This document shows, piece after piece, positions 20,996 through 31,071 of a stretch of DNA of 64,000 nt. Source of the DNA: Leishmania martiniquensis (lineage: Eukaryota > Euglenozoa > Kinetoplastea > Trypanosomatida > Trypanosomatidae). The stretch is taken from assembly GCF_017916325.1 (NCBI RefSeq), contig NC_090171.1, forward strand, positions 2,512,501-2,576,500. Reading direction: 5' to 3'. The notes under the pieces are model-generated. The model was not told the DNA's origin. It saw only the letters and a program-made list of their open reading frames with translations, and did no database searches. The position numbers were made by a program, and so were the translations under genes. The stretch's first letter is position 1, and each line of letters starts with the position of its first letter.

Positions 20996-23900
20996 ATCCC
21001 TACAGCGAACAAAGGGGCGGATGGTGGAAGTCAATATTTTCCTCGCCTCTTCAGCGTGTGTGTGTGCGCGACAGATGGAACGTGATTGCCCTCTATAACT
21101 CGCCCGACAGAAGAGCACAGGGGGTATCGCAACGTCTGAGGAGAGGGGGTGAAGAGGGGCGGAACATGGAAGATGATGCTGGCGTTCTACATGCCGAAGG
21201 CGTGCTATTGCAATGGCATGCTCGGGCGCCAAGGTGGGTAAGTCCTCGGCAGCCTCTGTTCCCAGTAGCCGAAATCGACGCGGGTAAGCGCAGGGGCCAG
21301 AGGATGCGCGGGGCACTTTCACTCCCACCACGAATAGGACGCGGCGCCCCGTACAGGATGTGTGCCTCCACAGTCCGTTACTGCCCACGTACGACACGAG
21401 TGCGCAACCTCTCAGATCTCCGCCGACCTATTCGGTCGCGCCTTGCCCGACCCTTCCCCTGCCTGCTCGGCCGGCAGTGCGTCACTTGCCCAGTCACGAC
21501 GCGAATCGCCAGCCCCGGGTGGATAGGAGGAGGCTCACCGTGGGTGAGGGGGACAGCGGTGAATTGGGTCAAAGGGGGAACTGACGAATGGGGGGCATTC
21601 GTCGAGACAAACGAGAGAGAGGGGGGAGGAAAGAATGTCCACGCCGGCTGCGGCCATCGCACGCACACGTGCGCGTATCGGCGGATCATCGGATGGGGAC
21701 GAAATCAAAAAGTGGCAAAAACTCGTTCGCCGTTGAAATGTGTGCGTGTGTGTGCGACAGTTTGCTCCCGTCGCATGACGCGAGGGCAACCGTTAAATTG
21801 ATGCGAAGAAAAAAGGAAAAAGATGTGCCCCAAATGGCCCGCCTGCCGGCCATACTGTCCGACTGGAGCCGCTCTGCCGAGCTGCCCTGCGAGGGGGACG
21901 CAACGGAGGCTCACTCGGAGTGGGGGCATCGCTTTCAGAGCCGTGGGGCCGCTCGCCGCCGACAGCGAGGCTACACGCTCGCCCCCCACTCACCACCACC
22001 ACTTCACGCACTCCGGAAAGCCCGGGCGTGCTACCCACGAGAAGGTGCGTGCAGGAGCTGAGAGGGATCGCGCCGCGAAGGGAACCCCAGCCTTCGGGTA
22101 GCTGCATATGTTTCATCCGATTGAATTCGGCTCGGCCACGCTTGCCGCCGGAAGGGCACGGGCAATGGGCCGCTGCGCCGTGCAGCCCCGCCATGATCCT
22201 TTGGGACTCTTTCACATGACGACGGCAAAGGCCAATGAGAGGGAGTCGCGAGCGCACCCGTGCCGCGACCCACGGCGCTCCCAACAGCGCATACCGCCCT
22301 GTCCTCTCCCACCCCTCCCCCTCCACCGCACTCCACCTTCAACTCGACTGTCCTGAGGCCTAGGGTGGGGGAGGGGAGGGATCACACCATACCGTCACTG
22401 GCGGTTCGTCAGTCAGGCCCCTGCCCGTAGCCACGAACGCTCTGCAATCGAAGGGGGCGAGAACGCTGAAGCCCTCCGTTCCTTCCCAGCCACCCAGGCC
22501 TTCGTCTCGGACAAAGCGAACCGACGGCGCCGAACCCTCCGTTGCCGGGGTACTACCCGCATCGGGCATCGGGAGCGTCTGATGAGTGACTCTTTTTAGG
22601 GCTTCCGGCGGAGCACACACCGCATCTCCGAGGCCTCCCCCCTCCCTCGCATCCTCGCTGGCAGCCTCATGGGAGCTTCCTCCCAGCCTCTCCGTTCTCC
22701 TCGGCCACTCGCCTTCCCGCTTTCGTGAAGCTGTGCGCGGGGAGGTGTCGGCTTCGTCTCAATGGCATGCGGCACGGTCGTGAACCGCTTCTGCGTCTTT
22801 CCAAGCGCCTGGAAGTGTGCGACGAGGCCACCCCATCCAGCTCTGTCACACTTCCCCGCCCCCAGATCGTGCTTGGAGCTTGTACCAGGTCGGCTATCGT
22901 TGACGGTGCCCACTGAAAATCGGCGTGCACTGCTGAGCGCATCGCCTGGCCCTGGAAAATGCTCACGTGGCTTGGGGTGCTGGAAGCGCCGCTGTGATCA
23001 GCTACTGGGCGTTGCGTGTGCTCTGCAATCCTCCCCCTCCCTGATGCTGCGCAGGATTAGCCTCGATGCTTCATCTTGCGCGCGACAAGGACTATTCTGT
23101 CAGACTTCGAGTGAATGAGACACGCCTAGGTGTACATGCCGCCTGCAAATCAATGTAGGCTCACATCGCAGCCAACATACGCATGGCAAAGAGAAAGAGG
23201 CTTTTTCGTGCTCTCTGCAGCCCCCACAAAAGGAGTGAGAAAAGAGGAGAGGAAGAGGGTTAGCGGTGTGCTATGAAAGAGATGAAGGAGTCCAATACCT
23301 TTTTCACGTGTCCCTCTTCACAAACTAGCAGCCGCCGTGACTTGATCGAGGCGCCTGCAGACACGCACGCTTGCACACCCCTCCCCCCGCTCCGCTGTGC
23401 AGAGAGCAGCGCCCGACAGGCGAACAAAAAGGACAAGGTGGAGAGAAGGGGGGGGGCGCGGGCAGTGAAAAGCGCAAGGCTATCGATATGGTGAGGAGAA
23501 GAAGCGAGCCTGAGGAAGTTCGCGCCGACTGTTATCCCGCACTCCTTCTCGGGGGGACGCTGCATCTCGTGCGGCTACGCGATGTGCAGTGAACCCAAAG
23601 AGGCGGGGGCGTTTGTGACCCAAGCGCATGAGAAAGTGGGCAGTGAAGGTGGCGCGCGTCCCATGGGACTGCCCCGAGTCCTGCTTGACCACGTTTGGGT
23701 TCTCAAGGGAGCGTTGCGCGAGTCCCGCCCCGCACTGGGCAGCGGAGAGGAGAACGGCTGGAACTGGGCGCTAACGTCTAGCCTTTGCGTTGTGTGTCAG
23801 CAGAGAAAGCGGAGGTAAGGAAGGGGGAGGGAGAAGAGGAAGGCCCACGAGCAACAAGCGCATCTCAAAGCACACACACACGCACACACAGCAGCGGCTG

Positions 23901-24092
23901 CTGCAGCCATGTCCCACACGATCGCCGGGCTCGAGGCTCCACTAATGATACGAACCCCAGTAACCCCAACAACACAGCAGGCAGCCAGCGCATTTAGCAC
24001 AAGAAACACATCAGAAAGGACCTTGGCAGAAGAGGAAATGCAGGCCGCGCTCTCCTCCATCTTGCGGAGAATCAGTGCTCGGCTCTTTTCTC
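20996..24092. other. Long spacer between the 647-residue gene and UFD1
   Basis: 3.1 kb without a convincing gene. Candidate UFD1 acceptor at 21001-21000. A compact four-tract G run (GGGTGGGGGAGGGGAGGG) lies at 22363-22380, and further G runs at 23449-23457. ORFs of about 100 codons near 22,600-22,970 on both strands overlap one another and lack coding character. Confidence 0.6.
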
Positions 24093-26036
24093 TTAGTGAG
24101 CGGAGCATACAACGCTCATGGCGAGCTCAAGACGGTACTGCTCCAGCTCGCGCGGGATCACGGCACGGCTGGCGCATAGCCATCGCACAATGACCCAGCA
24201 TTCCTCTCTCAGCTGCACCCCGAACACCTGAAGCGCCGTCCCCGTCGGCGACACGGCAAGCCCCTCGATGGAAAAGCACGCTTGACCGGCAGCGTTTGTC
24301 GACAGCTTCGGACGGATCGGGGTGAGCAGCAGCCTCTCTGTGTACGAGAACAGCTCCTCTAGCGAGTCATTGTTCATGCCGTTCATGCAATGCAGCTCCA
24401 TCTCGAACAGCTCCGCAGAAGTCGCAGGGGTGATGAAGAGCGTCAAGGATTGCCCGGCGGGGTGCTCACACACGACAGTGTGGAAGTGCTCCGGCGGTGG
24501 TAGTGGCATTGTCAGCCCAGCAGATCGGTAAACACTGCTGGAAAGCTCATCTTCGGTAGTGGCCTCGCGGGCCGCGATGGCCGCCAGTGAAGCCGGTACC
24601 GGCGGGGGTGACCTTGACCCTGCTGCAGCATTGCCAGCCATGTGCACGGTAAGTTCGATTGATACGCGCGCGTCGCTTAGCAACTGAAGTACATAGTGCT
24701 GCCGCTCCCCACCTTGCGCGTGCTCGCGCCCTGCGTTCAGTCTAACTGCTACAGTGGCTTTCCATGGCGCCTCGATTTCGCCGCCGCTGCTCCACGGCGT
24801 CAAGATGAGCTCGCTCCGAGCGCCGTTTGGAGCCCGTAGCGCACGCACCGAAATTTCCACAGGGGCTTCTACAACGTAGACGCGGTCGAAGCCCTCCGCT
24901 TGAACGTGGTACTCCTTTCGCCCCTGTCCACCAGGACACAGCTGTGCCGCTGCCCCCTCAGCGTTCAGTAGTCGCGCACTCTGTGCCGTGTAAAGTAGAT
25001 CGGGCAGCCGCTCTTCGTAGGCGTCCGTATTGGTCTGCAGCTGAATCGTATAGGCAACGCTGCCTTTGACAAGGTAGAAGCCGGCGAGAACCACTGGCGG
25101 GGACCCCACGTAGGTGTTCACGTACCATTCCATCACCGTCGTCGCAATATTACGGGCCGCGGTGGAGAGCTTCACTTGAAACGGGGTCTCGGCATCTTCT
25201 GCCGCGGCACGAGCGCGCGCCAGCGAGCTCTTCATGTACATTTCGGTTGTCAAATCTGCGGCACCTTTAAGGGTGGTGCAGTTCTCCGCCATGATACTCA
25301 GCCGGGAGCCATCCTCGTGCAGGAATCGGAGCACCTGGAGTGGGTAGTGGTGGGCGGCACATTCACCCGTGTAGCCATGAGTTAGTGCCGCGGAGAGGGC
25401 TTCCACTCGCACTCGGGTTGCACCTGCAGTCGTACGAATGGAACTGCTCCGCTCCAGCGAGCTGCACTGGCACACGCTTCGCTGCAACGGTGACGGCTCA
25501 GCATGTGTTGCGAGTCGAGCGGAGGAGCGCAAAGAGCTGTTGGAGGGGCTCTCCGCGCTCAGCCAATTTGGCTGGGCCCACCGCGATGCCGTTGAGCAGT
25601 CCACGCTTCCGAGCGTGACGCCGCTGACGCTGGCGCTAATGCCTCCGCTGCGCTGACTGTCTCTGCGCGCCTCCGAGACGACCTGCATCGTGCACTTCGT
25701 CCTCATCATAGCGTCGTATACCCAATGAAACACGCCCGACGTGCTGGGTGAGCGGTCGCGGCACACCCTTCGCGTGGTTTTCGAAGGCGAGATGGACGGG
25801 GTCATCAGAGGAACAGTCTGCAGCGCCTGCGGCGGCACACCAGCGTCGAGAAGCTCTGCCGGGCTAAAACCCTCTTTCAGCAGCTCCAGTGGGGAGGTGC
25901 CACCCTCTAGCCGGCGAAGAACTGTCAATCGACGCTTCTTGTGCTGTGGCGCCAGCTTCGCGGTGGAGTAGTAATACGCAAAGGCAGCAACGGCCACGAC
26001 GACCAGCAGTCCCAGTTCGCTCTCTCGGCTCTCCAT
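24093..26036 (-). CDS. Conserved membrane-anchored protein with repeated alpha/beta modules, function unknown
   Basis: 647 residues from the ATG at 26036 (the frame is open to 26207, but the upstream part is low-complexity leader). An N-terminal anchor, GLLVVVAVAAFAYYYS (~8-24), is followed by a basic patch (KKRRLTVLRR) and the motif LLKEGFSPAELLDAGV, a short helical pair. A Ser-rich linker (~90-210) leads to the C-terminal two thirds, which appears to hold two or three similar alpha/beta units. Each ends in a strand-rich stretch followed by a helix: FYLVKGSVAYTIQLQTN then YEERLPDLLYTAQSARLL, and LQVFGVQLREECWVIVRWLC then LEQYRLELAMSV. This pattern recalls Mog1/PsbP-like folds, which is an impression only. 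Likely anchored facing the cytosol or an organelle lumen; no enzymatic motif seen. Confidence 0.75.
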   Translation of the reverse strand: MESRESELGLLVVVAVAAFAYYYSTAKLAPQHKKRRLTVLRRLEGGTSPLELLKEGFSPAELLDAGVPPQALQTVPLMTPSISPSKTTRRVCRDRSPSTSGVFHWVYDAMMRTKCTMQVVSEARRDSQRSGGISASVSGVTLGSVDCSTASRWAQPNWLSAESPSNSSLRSSARLATHAEPSPLQRSVCQCSSLERSSSIRTTAGATRVRVEALSAALTHGYTGECAAHHYPLQVLRFLHEDGSRLSIMAENCTTLKGAADLTTEMYMKSSLARARAAAEDAETPFQVKLSTAARNIATTVMEWYVNTYVGSPPVVLAGFYLVKGSVAYTIQLQTNTDAYEERLPDLLYTAQSARLLNAEGAAAQLCPGGQGRKEYHVQAEGFDRVYVVEAPVEISVRALRAPNGARSELILTPWSSGGEIEAPWKATVAVRLNAGREHAQGGERQHYVLQLLSDARVSIELTVHMAGNAAAGSRSPPPVPASLAAIAAREATTEDELSSSVYRSAGLTMPLPPPEHFHTVVCEHPAGQSLTLFITPATSAELFEMELHCMNGMNNDSLEELFSYTERLLLTPIRPKLSTNAAGQACFSIEGLAVSPTGTALQVFGVQLREECWVIVRWLCASRAVIPRELEQYRLELAMSVVCSAH

Positions 26037-27016
26037 CGACGAGACAGCAGGGATGTAAAAGGGTGGAGAACGAAAGCGAGATGGCCACAGAGTAGATTTC
26101 CTTTGCGCACTCCGAGAATGACGCAGGCACTGCGTCGAAAAAAAAGCGCTGGGGGGCCGTTGCAGCAACGCCCGCATGAGTGAAAGAGCGAAAAGCAAAG
26201 AGTGCACGTATGCGTGGGCACGTGTAGGTATATATATATATTACTGCAATAAGCGCAACGGCCAATGCCAGAGACAGTGATATCAGCGAAGGAAGGACGA
26301 AGGATGATGGCGCGCGTGTGCTGTCTGCCTGAGCAGCTGCGGTGAGCACCAGAAAGAGTCCGAGAAGGAGAGCATGCACACACCTACGCATGCACACAGG
26401 TACATTGCCCTAGGTGACATGAGATTGTGCCGTGCCGCTCTCGCGAGGCACACGCGCACACGTGGCTACCCCGCAGACTCGCGAAAGAGGCGCCAACAGG
26501 AAGCGCACAGGCGCAGAGCGTGCATGCGCGTAACAGAAAGGCATATGAAAGTGTAAAAGGGTTACGTTGGGGAGGGGGGCACTATGGATGGCTATGACAC
26601 GCATCACAAGCAGCGACAGAAATGAGGAGGTGAGGGTGGGTGAGTACGTGCCCATGTAGGTGACGCCAAGGGGACACGGGAAAGCGAGGTCGAGGGGAGG
26701 ATGGCAAGGAGTTCGTTGCATGTGCCCCTCCTCTCCACCACCCACCACCACGCACTCGCGCGCATCGCGAGGCGACTCCTCCATGATGGCAGGGGGGAGG
26801 CAGGGCTTCAGTCATCCTGTACGGTGGCTGTGCGGCTTTACCTGTTCTGTTCGCCCCTCATTCGCCAGCGCTGCGCCAGCGGGGCCGACGATCCTCATGA
26901 GAAGAGAAATACGGAGATGAGGAGAGAGGGTTCTAGAGACAGGGGGGGAGCAACGAGCCGCAGGCGCTGGACCCACGGAAACACCGACGACACACTTTAA
27001 GCGACCCAGTTCTCCC
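26037..27016. other. Spacer between the CSN4-like gene and the 647-residue gene
   Basis: No gene seen. AT alternation at 26229-26241 and purine-rich plus-strand segments near 26560-26580 and 26930-26950. Confidence 0.6.
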
Positions 27017-28219
27017 TCAGAAAAGCAGCAGTTCAGGGCGCCGCTTGCCGATGGCGGCCGCCGCCGCTGCGATGAGGTTGAATGCGTCGGCATCAGTGAT
27101 TTTCGCGTGCTCTGTGACACTGTGGGTAAACTCAATGAAGCCGGAGTCCTGATGAATCGCGGCGGAGATCCGTTGTGACTGCACCATCGACACGATGAGG
27201 TCGTAAAGCTCACTCTCTGTGATGCGCTCGTCACCCATGTGCACGCAGAGGGAGCGCCAGTACACACACTCGAACGTCTTGGCGAGAACGATTATGTTGT
27301 GCTCTCGGAGAGCGTCTCTAAGAAGCGAGGGGGGCAAGTAGGATCCGGCCGCCTCCAGCACGCACTCCACGTCAGAGGCGCTGAAAAGCTGACCGGCGTA
27401 CGCGAGTTGTACATACTTGTACAGCGACGGCAAGAAAAGAGCGGCGCTGCTGCACTGTGCGATGCTGCACAGCGCTGCCTGCTGCTCCTCTTCACACGCG
27501 CGAATGCACAACGCGCACAATGCAGCGCGCTGGAGCGCCGTCGCGTCTTTGCTCTTTTCGTGCAGGATGAGGAAAGACTGGAAGGCGCGCAGGTAATCGT
27601 GACGGGCTTGACGGTACAAACCGAGCTCGAGCAGGTAAGCACACACGACGGCGAGGCGATGGCGCTGCGCCTCATCGCCGCCGATTTGGCTCTGTGCTCG
27701 GCCGGCGATGCTGTGGTAGAGCGACATCCCCTTCTGCACCGCCGAGTCGGTGTGGCGCGGGTTCGCCAGAACGCGCGACGCCCTCAAGACACGGGTCACG
27801 CACGCCAGGCGGTCCAGTGGGGTGAGTCCATCGTAGGTGAAAAAGGCGGAGGACTGCATCACTTCCGCATCGAAGACGATCGCCTTCTCAAGTTTGTCGA
27901 CCGTCGCGTATGCCGTCGCCAGCACTACCGCAAGTAGCAGCGCTTCGCCCGTGAGGCTGGTGGCAGACGATTGATTCGAGCGGAACTCTGACATCCCCCA
28001 GAGTGCCTCGCATGTCTCCACAACGCAGCCAGCGGTCTCTGCCGCTTGCGCGTGGGGTAAGAGCACCGAGTAGAGCTGAGAGAAGAACTGCTTTCGTTCT
28101 TCAAACAGGGCAGCGCGCACGCCTTCAAGAGTTGCTGCCACAGCGCCGTTTGCATCGCCACGCACCAGCGCCACGTCCACCGTCGCCCATGAAAGCGCGT
28201 TCGATGCCTCAGACATCAT
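27017..28219 (-). CDS. CSN4: PCI-domain protein resembling COP9 signalosome subunit 4
   Basis: 400 residues from the first of two adjacent ATGs (28219 and 28216); an in-frame ATG at 28276 would add 19 residues. The N-terminal ~270 residues are helical repeats (Ala/Leu/Gln-rich). The C-terminal ~110 form a PCI/winged-helix region, with LPPSLLRDALREHNIIVLAKTFE, then a winged-helix segment ending QRISAAIHQDSGFIEF. The EHN...L-K box and the 'R-xx-A-I-x-Q-xx-G-x-I-x-F' ending match CSN4 better than other PCI proteins, and 400 residues is close to CSN4 (about 406 in human). CSN removes Nedd8 from cullins. The main alternative is the 19S regulator lid subunit Rpn5, a paralogue of the same build; eIF3 subunits are less likely. 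Confidence 0.7.
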   Translation of the reverse strand: MMSEASNALSWATVDVALVRGDANGAVAATLEGVRAALFEERKQFFSQLYSVLLPHAQAAETAGCVVETCEALWGMSEFRSNQSSATSLTGEALLLAVVLATAYATVDKLEKAIVFDAEVMQSSAFFTYDGLTPLDRLACVTRVLRASRVLANPRHTDSAVQKGMSLYHSIAGRAQSQIGGDEAQRHRLAVVCAYLLELGLYRQARHDYLRAFQSFLILHEKSKDATALQRAALCALCIRACEEEQQAALCSIAQCSSAALFLPSLYKYVQLAYAGQLFSASDVECVLEAAGSYLPPSLLRDALREHNIIVLAKTFECVYWRSLCVHMGDERITESELYDLIVSMVQSQRISAAIHQDSGFIEFTHSVTEHAKITDADAFNLIAAAAAAIGKRRPELLLF

Positions 28220-28887
28220 TCCAGGGGAGAAAGCTGAGTTAGCGAGAAGGCGGCGCCGCCTCGCGAGCGCATACACAGTCAGTGAAACGCACGGGTGGAT
28301 TCAAAGGAGAGTTGCCTCACCACCCAGCAGCAGTACGCTGATGCGGTGGGGCGCCTCCTTTTTTTCCTTCACATTAGAGTGCGAGGGAGAGAGGGTGCGA
28401 AGCAATGCAGTAAAAAAAGGCGAGAGAAAGGTAGCACGCTTGTAGTGTGTCATTGCCGCGGTTGGCGCTTCGGCATACGCCGCGACTGCCGGCGGGGCTC
28501 TCCGCACTGGGCGCTCGTGCGTAGTGCATGATAGCAGCTCTACCACGCGTTCGAGCGGGATGCCGTCTTTATTTGCTTCCGCCGCCGCCGCCGCCGCCGC
28601 CACCGCACATGCACGGTTAAACGGCGCGAAGGGGTCGGGGAAGTAGTGGACAAGAGGCAGTGATTCGAGGCACATCAGCGCCCCAATGTCTTGGGATTCA
28701 TTACGTCAGCTGCAATTTACTTACCCTCTTGTGAATGCCGACACACATCACACCACCCTTTAACTTGCTTCGCCGCACCGTCAATGTTGAACGCTGCTGC
28801 TTATTCGACCGTTACAGGGAAAAAAAAGAAGAGGGGCCCCATTGTGTATGGCCGCACCGGACATGGTCAGCAGGAGAGAGAGGGCGC
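28220..28887. other. Spacer between ESF1 and the CSN4-like gene
   Basis: Holds a strong purine tract on the plus strand (28380-28436, including a 7-A run), i.e. a pyrimidine tract for splicing of the CSN4-like mRNA, and a (GCC)n tract at 28578-28603. A 124-codon frame at 28301-28675 spans both and is judged non-coding. Confidence 0.6.
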
Positions 28888-31071
28888 CTATTGCGGCACG
28901 CGTGCGGGGGTCCTCTTCTTCGCCAAAAAGAAATCGACGGCGTTGTCAACGGACTGGCTTGCCGGAGCGCTCTCCCCCTCAGTCTCAGAGCGGCCGCGTT
29001 TGCCTTGTCGCGCCTTCGCCACGGTCGACGCGAACTGAACCACATTGCTGGCGACGCGCTTGTCCTTCTGAGCTATCTCCAAGTGAAAGCGCGGGTCTGA
29101 AAGCAGCTTTGACTTGAAGCGATCGTCGATCTCATTTACCGCTTTCCGGGCCTCCTCCTCGTGCCGCGTGCGCTGCATTTGCTGCGCGACCCCAAGCCGG
29201 CTAGCAGCGCGCATCTTCTTCTTCGCCGTGCGCTCCTCTGCAAGTCGCTCCTTCACCTGCTTCGCGTGCGCCTTTCGCCGCTCCTTGCCGCTCACCCGCA
29301 CTGCACTATCTTCGGAGCCCATCAGCGCCCTCAGTTTCTCCCGATTCTCGGCCTCATGTGCCGCCTGGTACGCCTTCTCCGCCTCCCGCTGCTGCCGCAG
29401 TAAGTCCTTCTTGGACTTCTTCATCTCCTTACGGCGCATCTTGTACTTGAGCTCTGCCCGCTTCGCCAGGTCGGCAGCCTTCAGCTTCTGCCGCAGCCGT
29501 GCCTCACGCTGCAGACCGACCGCTTTCGTGTCAGCGTCCATGTCAAACGTCGCCTCCATGTCGCCCGTCACGGATCCCTCGACGTTCTCATCTTCGTCTC
29601 CGCCCTCGGCGCGGACGCCGCTCGAAGGGCTAAAGGAGTCGTCGTCGCTGCCGTCGTTGAGGGCGTCCGCATCGCTGCTGCTGAGGTCGCCAAGACTGTC
29701 CCTGCTGCCGTCGGCATGGCCACCGAGCAAGTTGTCGTCTGCATTTTCCTCCAGTTCCTCAGGAATACCGCCCACCTCCTCTAGTAGGGCAGCGTACTTC
29801 CGGCGGATGCGGCACTTCTCGCGCGCTCTCTTCTCCTGATCGAGCGGGTTGCCGTCCACCTCGTCGTCCGAGTCTGCAGGGGCTAGGTAGGCAGCCAGGT
29901 CATCCTCTTCTGTGGTCCCAGTGAAGGAATCCTGCACGGACTGGTGGCGGAACACGTCGTCTTGGTCCCATGAAATGCGGAACTTGCTCTGGCTCAGGGC
30001 ACTCATCTTGAAGGACGCCAATGGCTTGAAGTTGGCGGGGATTCGGTCTGCGCGGCTTACTGGGCCCTCGAATGCTTCGTCGTCATCGATGTAGCGGAGG
30101 TCCAGCACGACGCCGCTCGCTTCGATATCCATTCCATCGAGCTCATTATACACCACGGCGGCAGTGTCCGCGGAGTCGAAAGTGGCCACGGCGTAGAAGT
30201 ACTTCATGCGATCCATCTCGTATCGCCGGTACTTCCCATCAGAGAACCACTCCCCGTCTTCACCTTGCTCCGTCAGCATTTTCGGGTCATCGTCTATCCA
30301 CCCATCGCTGCGGGGTTCGCTGACGGCGTCTTCAGAGACGTCCTCCGACAGCTCCTCCACCTCTGGCATCGCGCTACCGCTCACCCCTTCGGCGCCCTCC
30401 TTCGCATGACCAGCGGCGTCCGCATCACCGTCGTGCACCCACAGGTCGGGCCCATGCATCCTCTCGTGCTCCATCATGCGCTTACCAAACTCACTTTGGT
30501 AAATGCTCACGTCCAGCAGCTGACCCCCGAGTGGAAGGGCGTGAAAGAGAATAGCGTAGAGGTCGACGGCGCGCACGTGGTCCCAGTCACAGTTGACGAT
30601 GGCGACGCGACGACGGGCCTCAATGAACTCGACCTCGTCAGGCACCCACGCGGCCACCTCGCCGTCCAGGGTGGCCTCCTCCTCCTCCTGCGAAAGCGAC
30701 ATGGCCTCCTCCCTTTCCTCGTCGCTCGCTCCGGCATGGCTGCTAGAGGTGACTGAGGACGCACGCTCGCTAGGGTCACTGACCACTGCGGACGTCGCAT
30801 CACTTTCCTCCATGCTTTCCGTGGTATTGGCTGCGCGGAAGTGCTTCGCAAAGCGCGGATCCCTTTGCACCGCCTTCTCCAATGCATCCCGCGAGCGCCG
30901 CTGAGGCTGACGGCCAGCCTGGGCGGATACTTTGAAGCGCGGGTCTGTGAAACGTGCGGCGAAACGGCTATCGCCGAGTCTGCCCCCGCCGCCACCACGC
31001 CCACCGCGACCCCGGCCCCGGTAGTTGCCGCCACGGCCGCCGCCACGCGAAGAGCTCTGCAGCGTTTTCAT
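28888..31071 (-). CDS. ESF1: ESF1-like pre-rRNA processing protein (NUC153 domain)
   Basis: 727 residues from the ATG at 31071; the upstream in-frame extension to 31320 is leader. It begins with an RGG-type stretch (GGGRGGNYRGRGRGGRGGGG), then DPRF motifs (FTDPRFKV, QRDPRFAKHF). An RRM-like core follows, RVAIVNCDWDHVRAVDLYAILFHAL, interrupted by acidic insertions and resuming at YFYAVATFDSADTAAVVYNELDGM, then the conserved IPANFKPLASFKMSALSQSKF...SWDQDD segment. Highly charged Lys/Arg/Glu-rich helices lead to a C-terminal NUC153 motif, DDRFKSKLLSDPRFHLE. In yeast Esf1 is needed for early 40S rRNA processing (18S maturation) in the nucleolus. Domain order and size fit ESF1 well. Confidence 0.93.
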   Translation of the reverse strand: MKTLQSSSRGGGRGGNYRGRGRGGRGGGGGRLGDSRFAARFTDPRFKVSAQAGRQPQRRSRDALEKAVQRDPRFAKHFRAANTTESMEESDATSAVVSDPSERASSVTSSSHAGASDEEREEAMSLSQEEEEATLDGEVAAWVPDEVEFIEARRRVAIVNCDWDHVRAVDLYAILFHALPLGGQLLDVSIYQSEFGKRMMEHERMHGPDLWVHDGDADAAGHAKEGAEGVSGSAMPEVEELSEDVSEDAVSEPRSDGWIDDDPKMLTEQGEDGEWFSDGKYRRYEMDRMKYFYAVATFDSADTAAVVYNELDGMDIEASGVVLDLRYIDDDEAFEGPVSRADRIPANFKPLASFKMSALSQSKFRISWDQDDVFRHQSVQDSFTGTTEEDDLAAYLAPADSDDEVDGNPLDQEKRAREKCRIRRKYAALLEEVGGIPEELEENADDNLLGGHADGSRDSLGDLSSSDADALNDGSDDDSFSPSSGVRAEGGDEDENVEGSVTGDMEATFDMDADTKAVGLQREARLRQKLKAADLAKRAELKYKMRRKEMKKSKKDLLRQQREAEKAYQAAHEAENREKLRALMGSEDSAVRVSGKERRKAHAKQVKERLAEERTAKKKMRAASRLGVAQQMQRTRHEEEARKAVNEIDDRFKSKLLSDPRFHLEIAQKDKRVASNVVQFASTVAKARQGKRGRSETEGESAPASQSVDNAVDFFLAKKRTPARVPQ

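Noticed and set aside
28301..28675. Minus-strand 124-codon frame with an Ala run between ESF1 and the CSN4-like gene
   Set aside because: Only 81 bases separate its stop from the CSN4-like start, too little for a 3' UTR plus trans-splice signals, and the likely pyrimidine tract for the CSN4-like mRNA lies inside it. Early codons do look coding-like, so it is not excluded absolutely.
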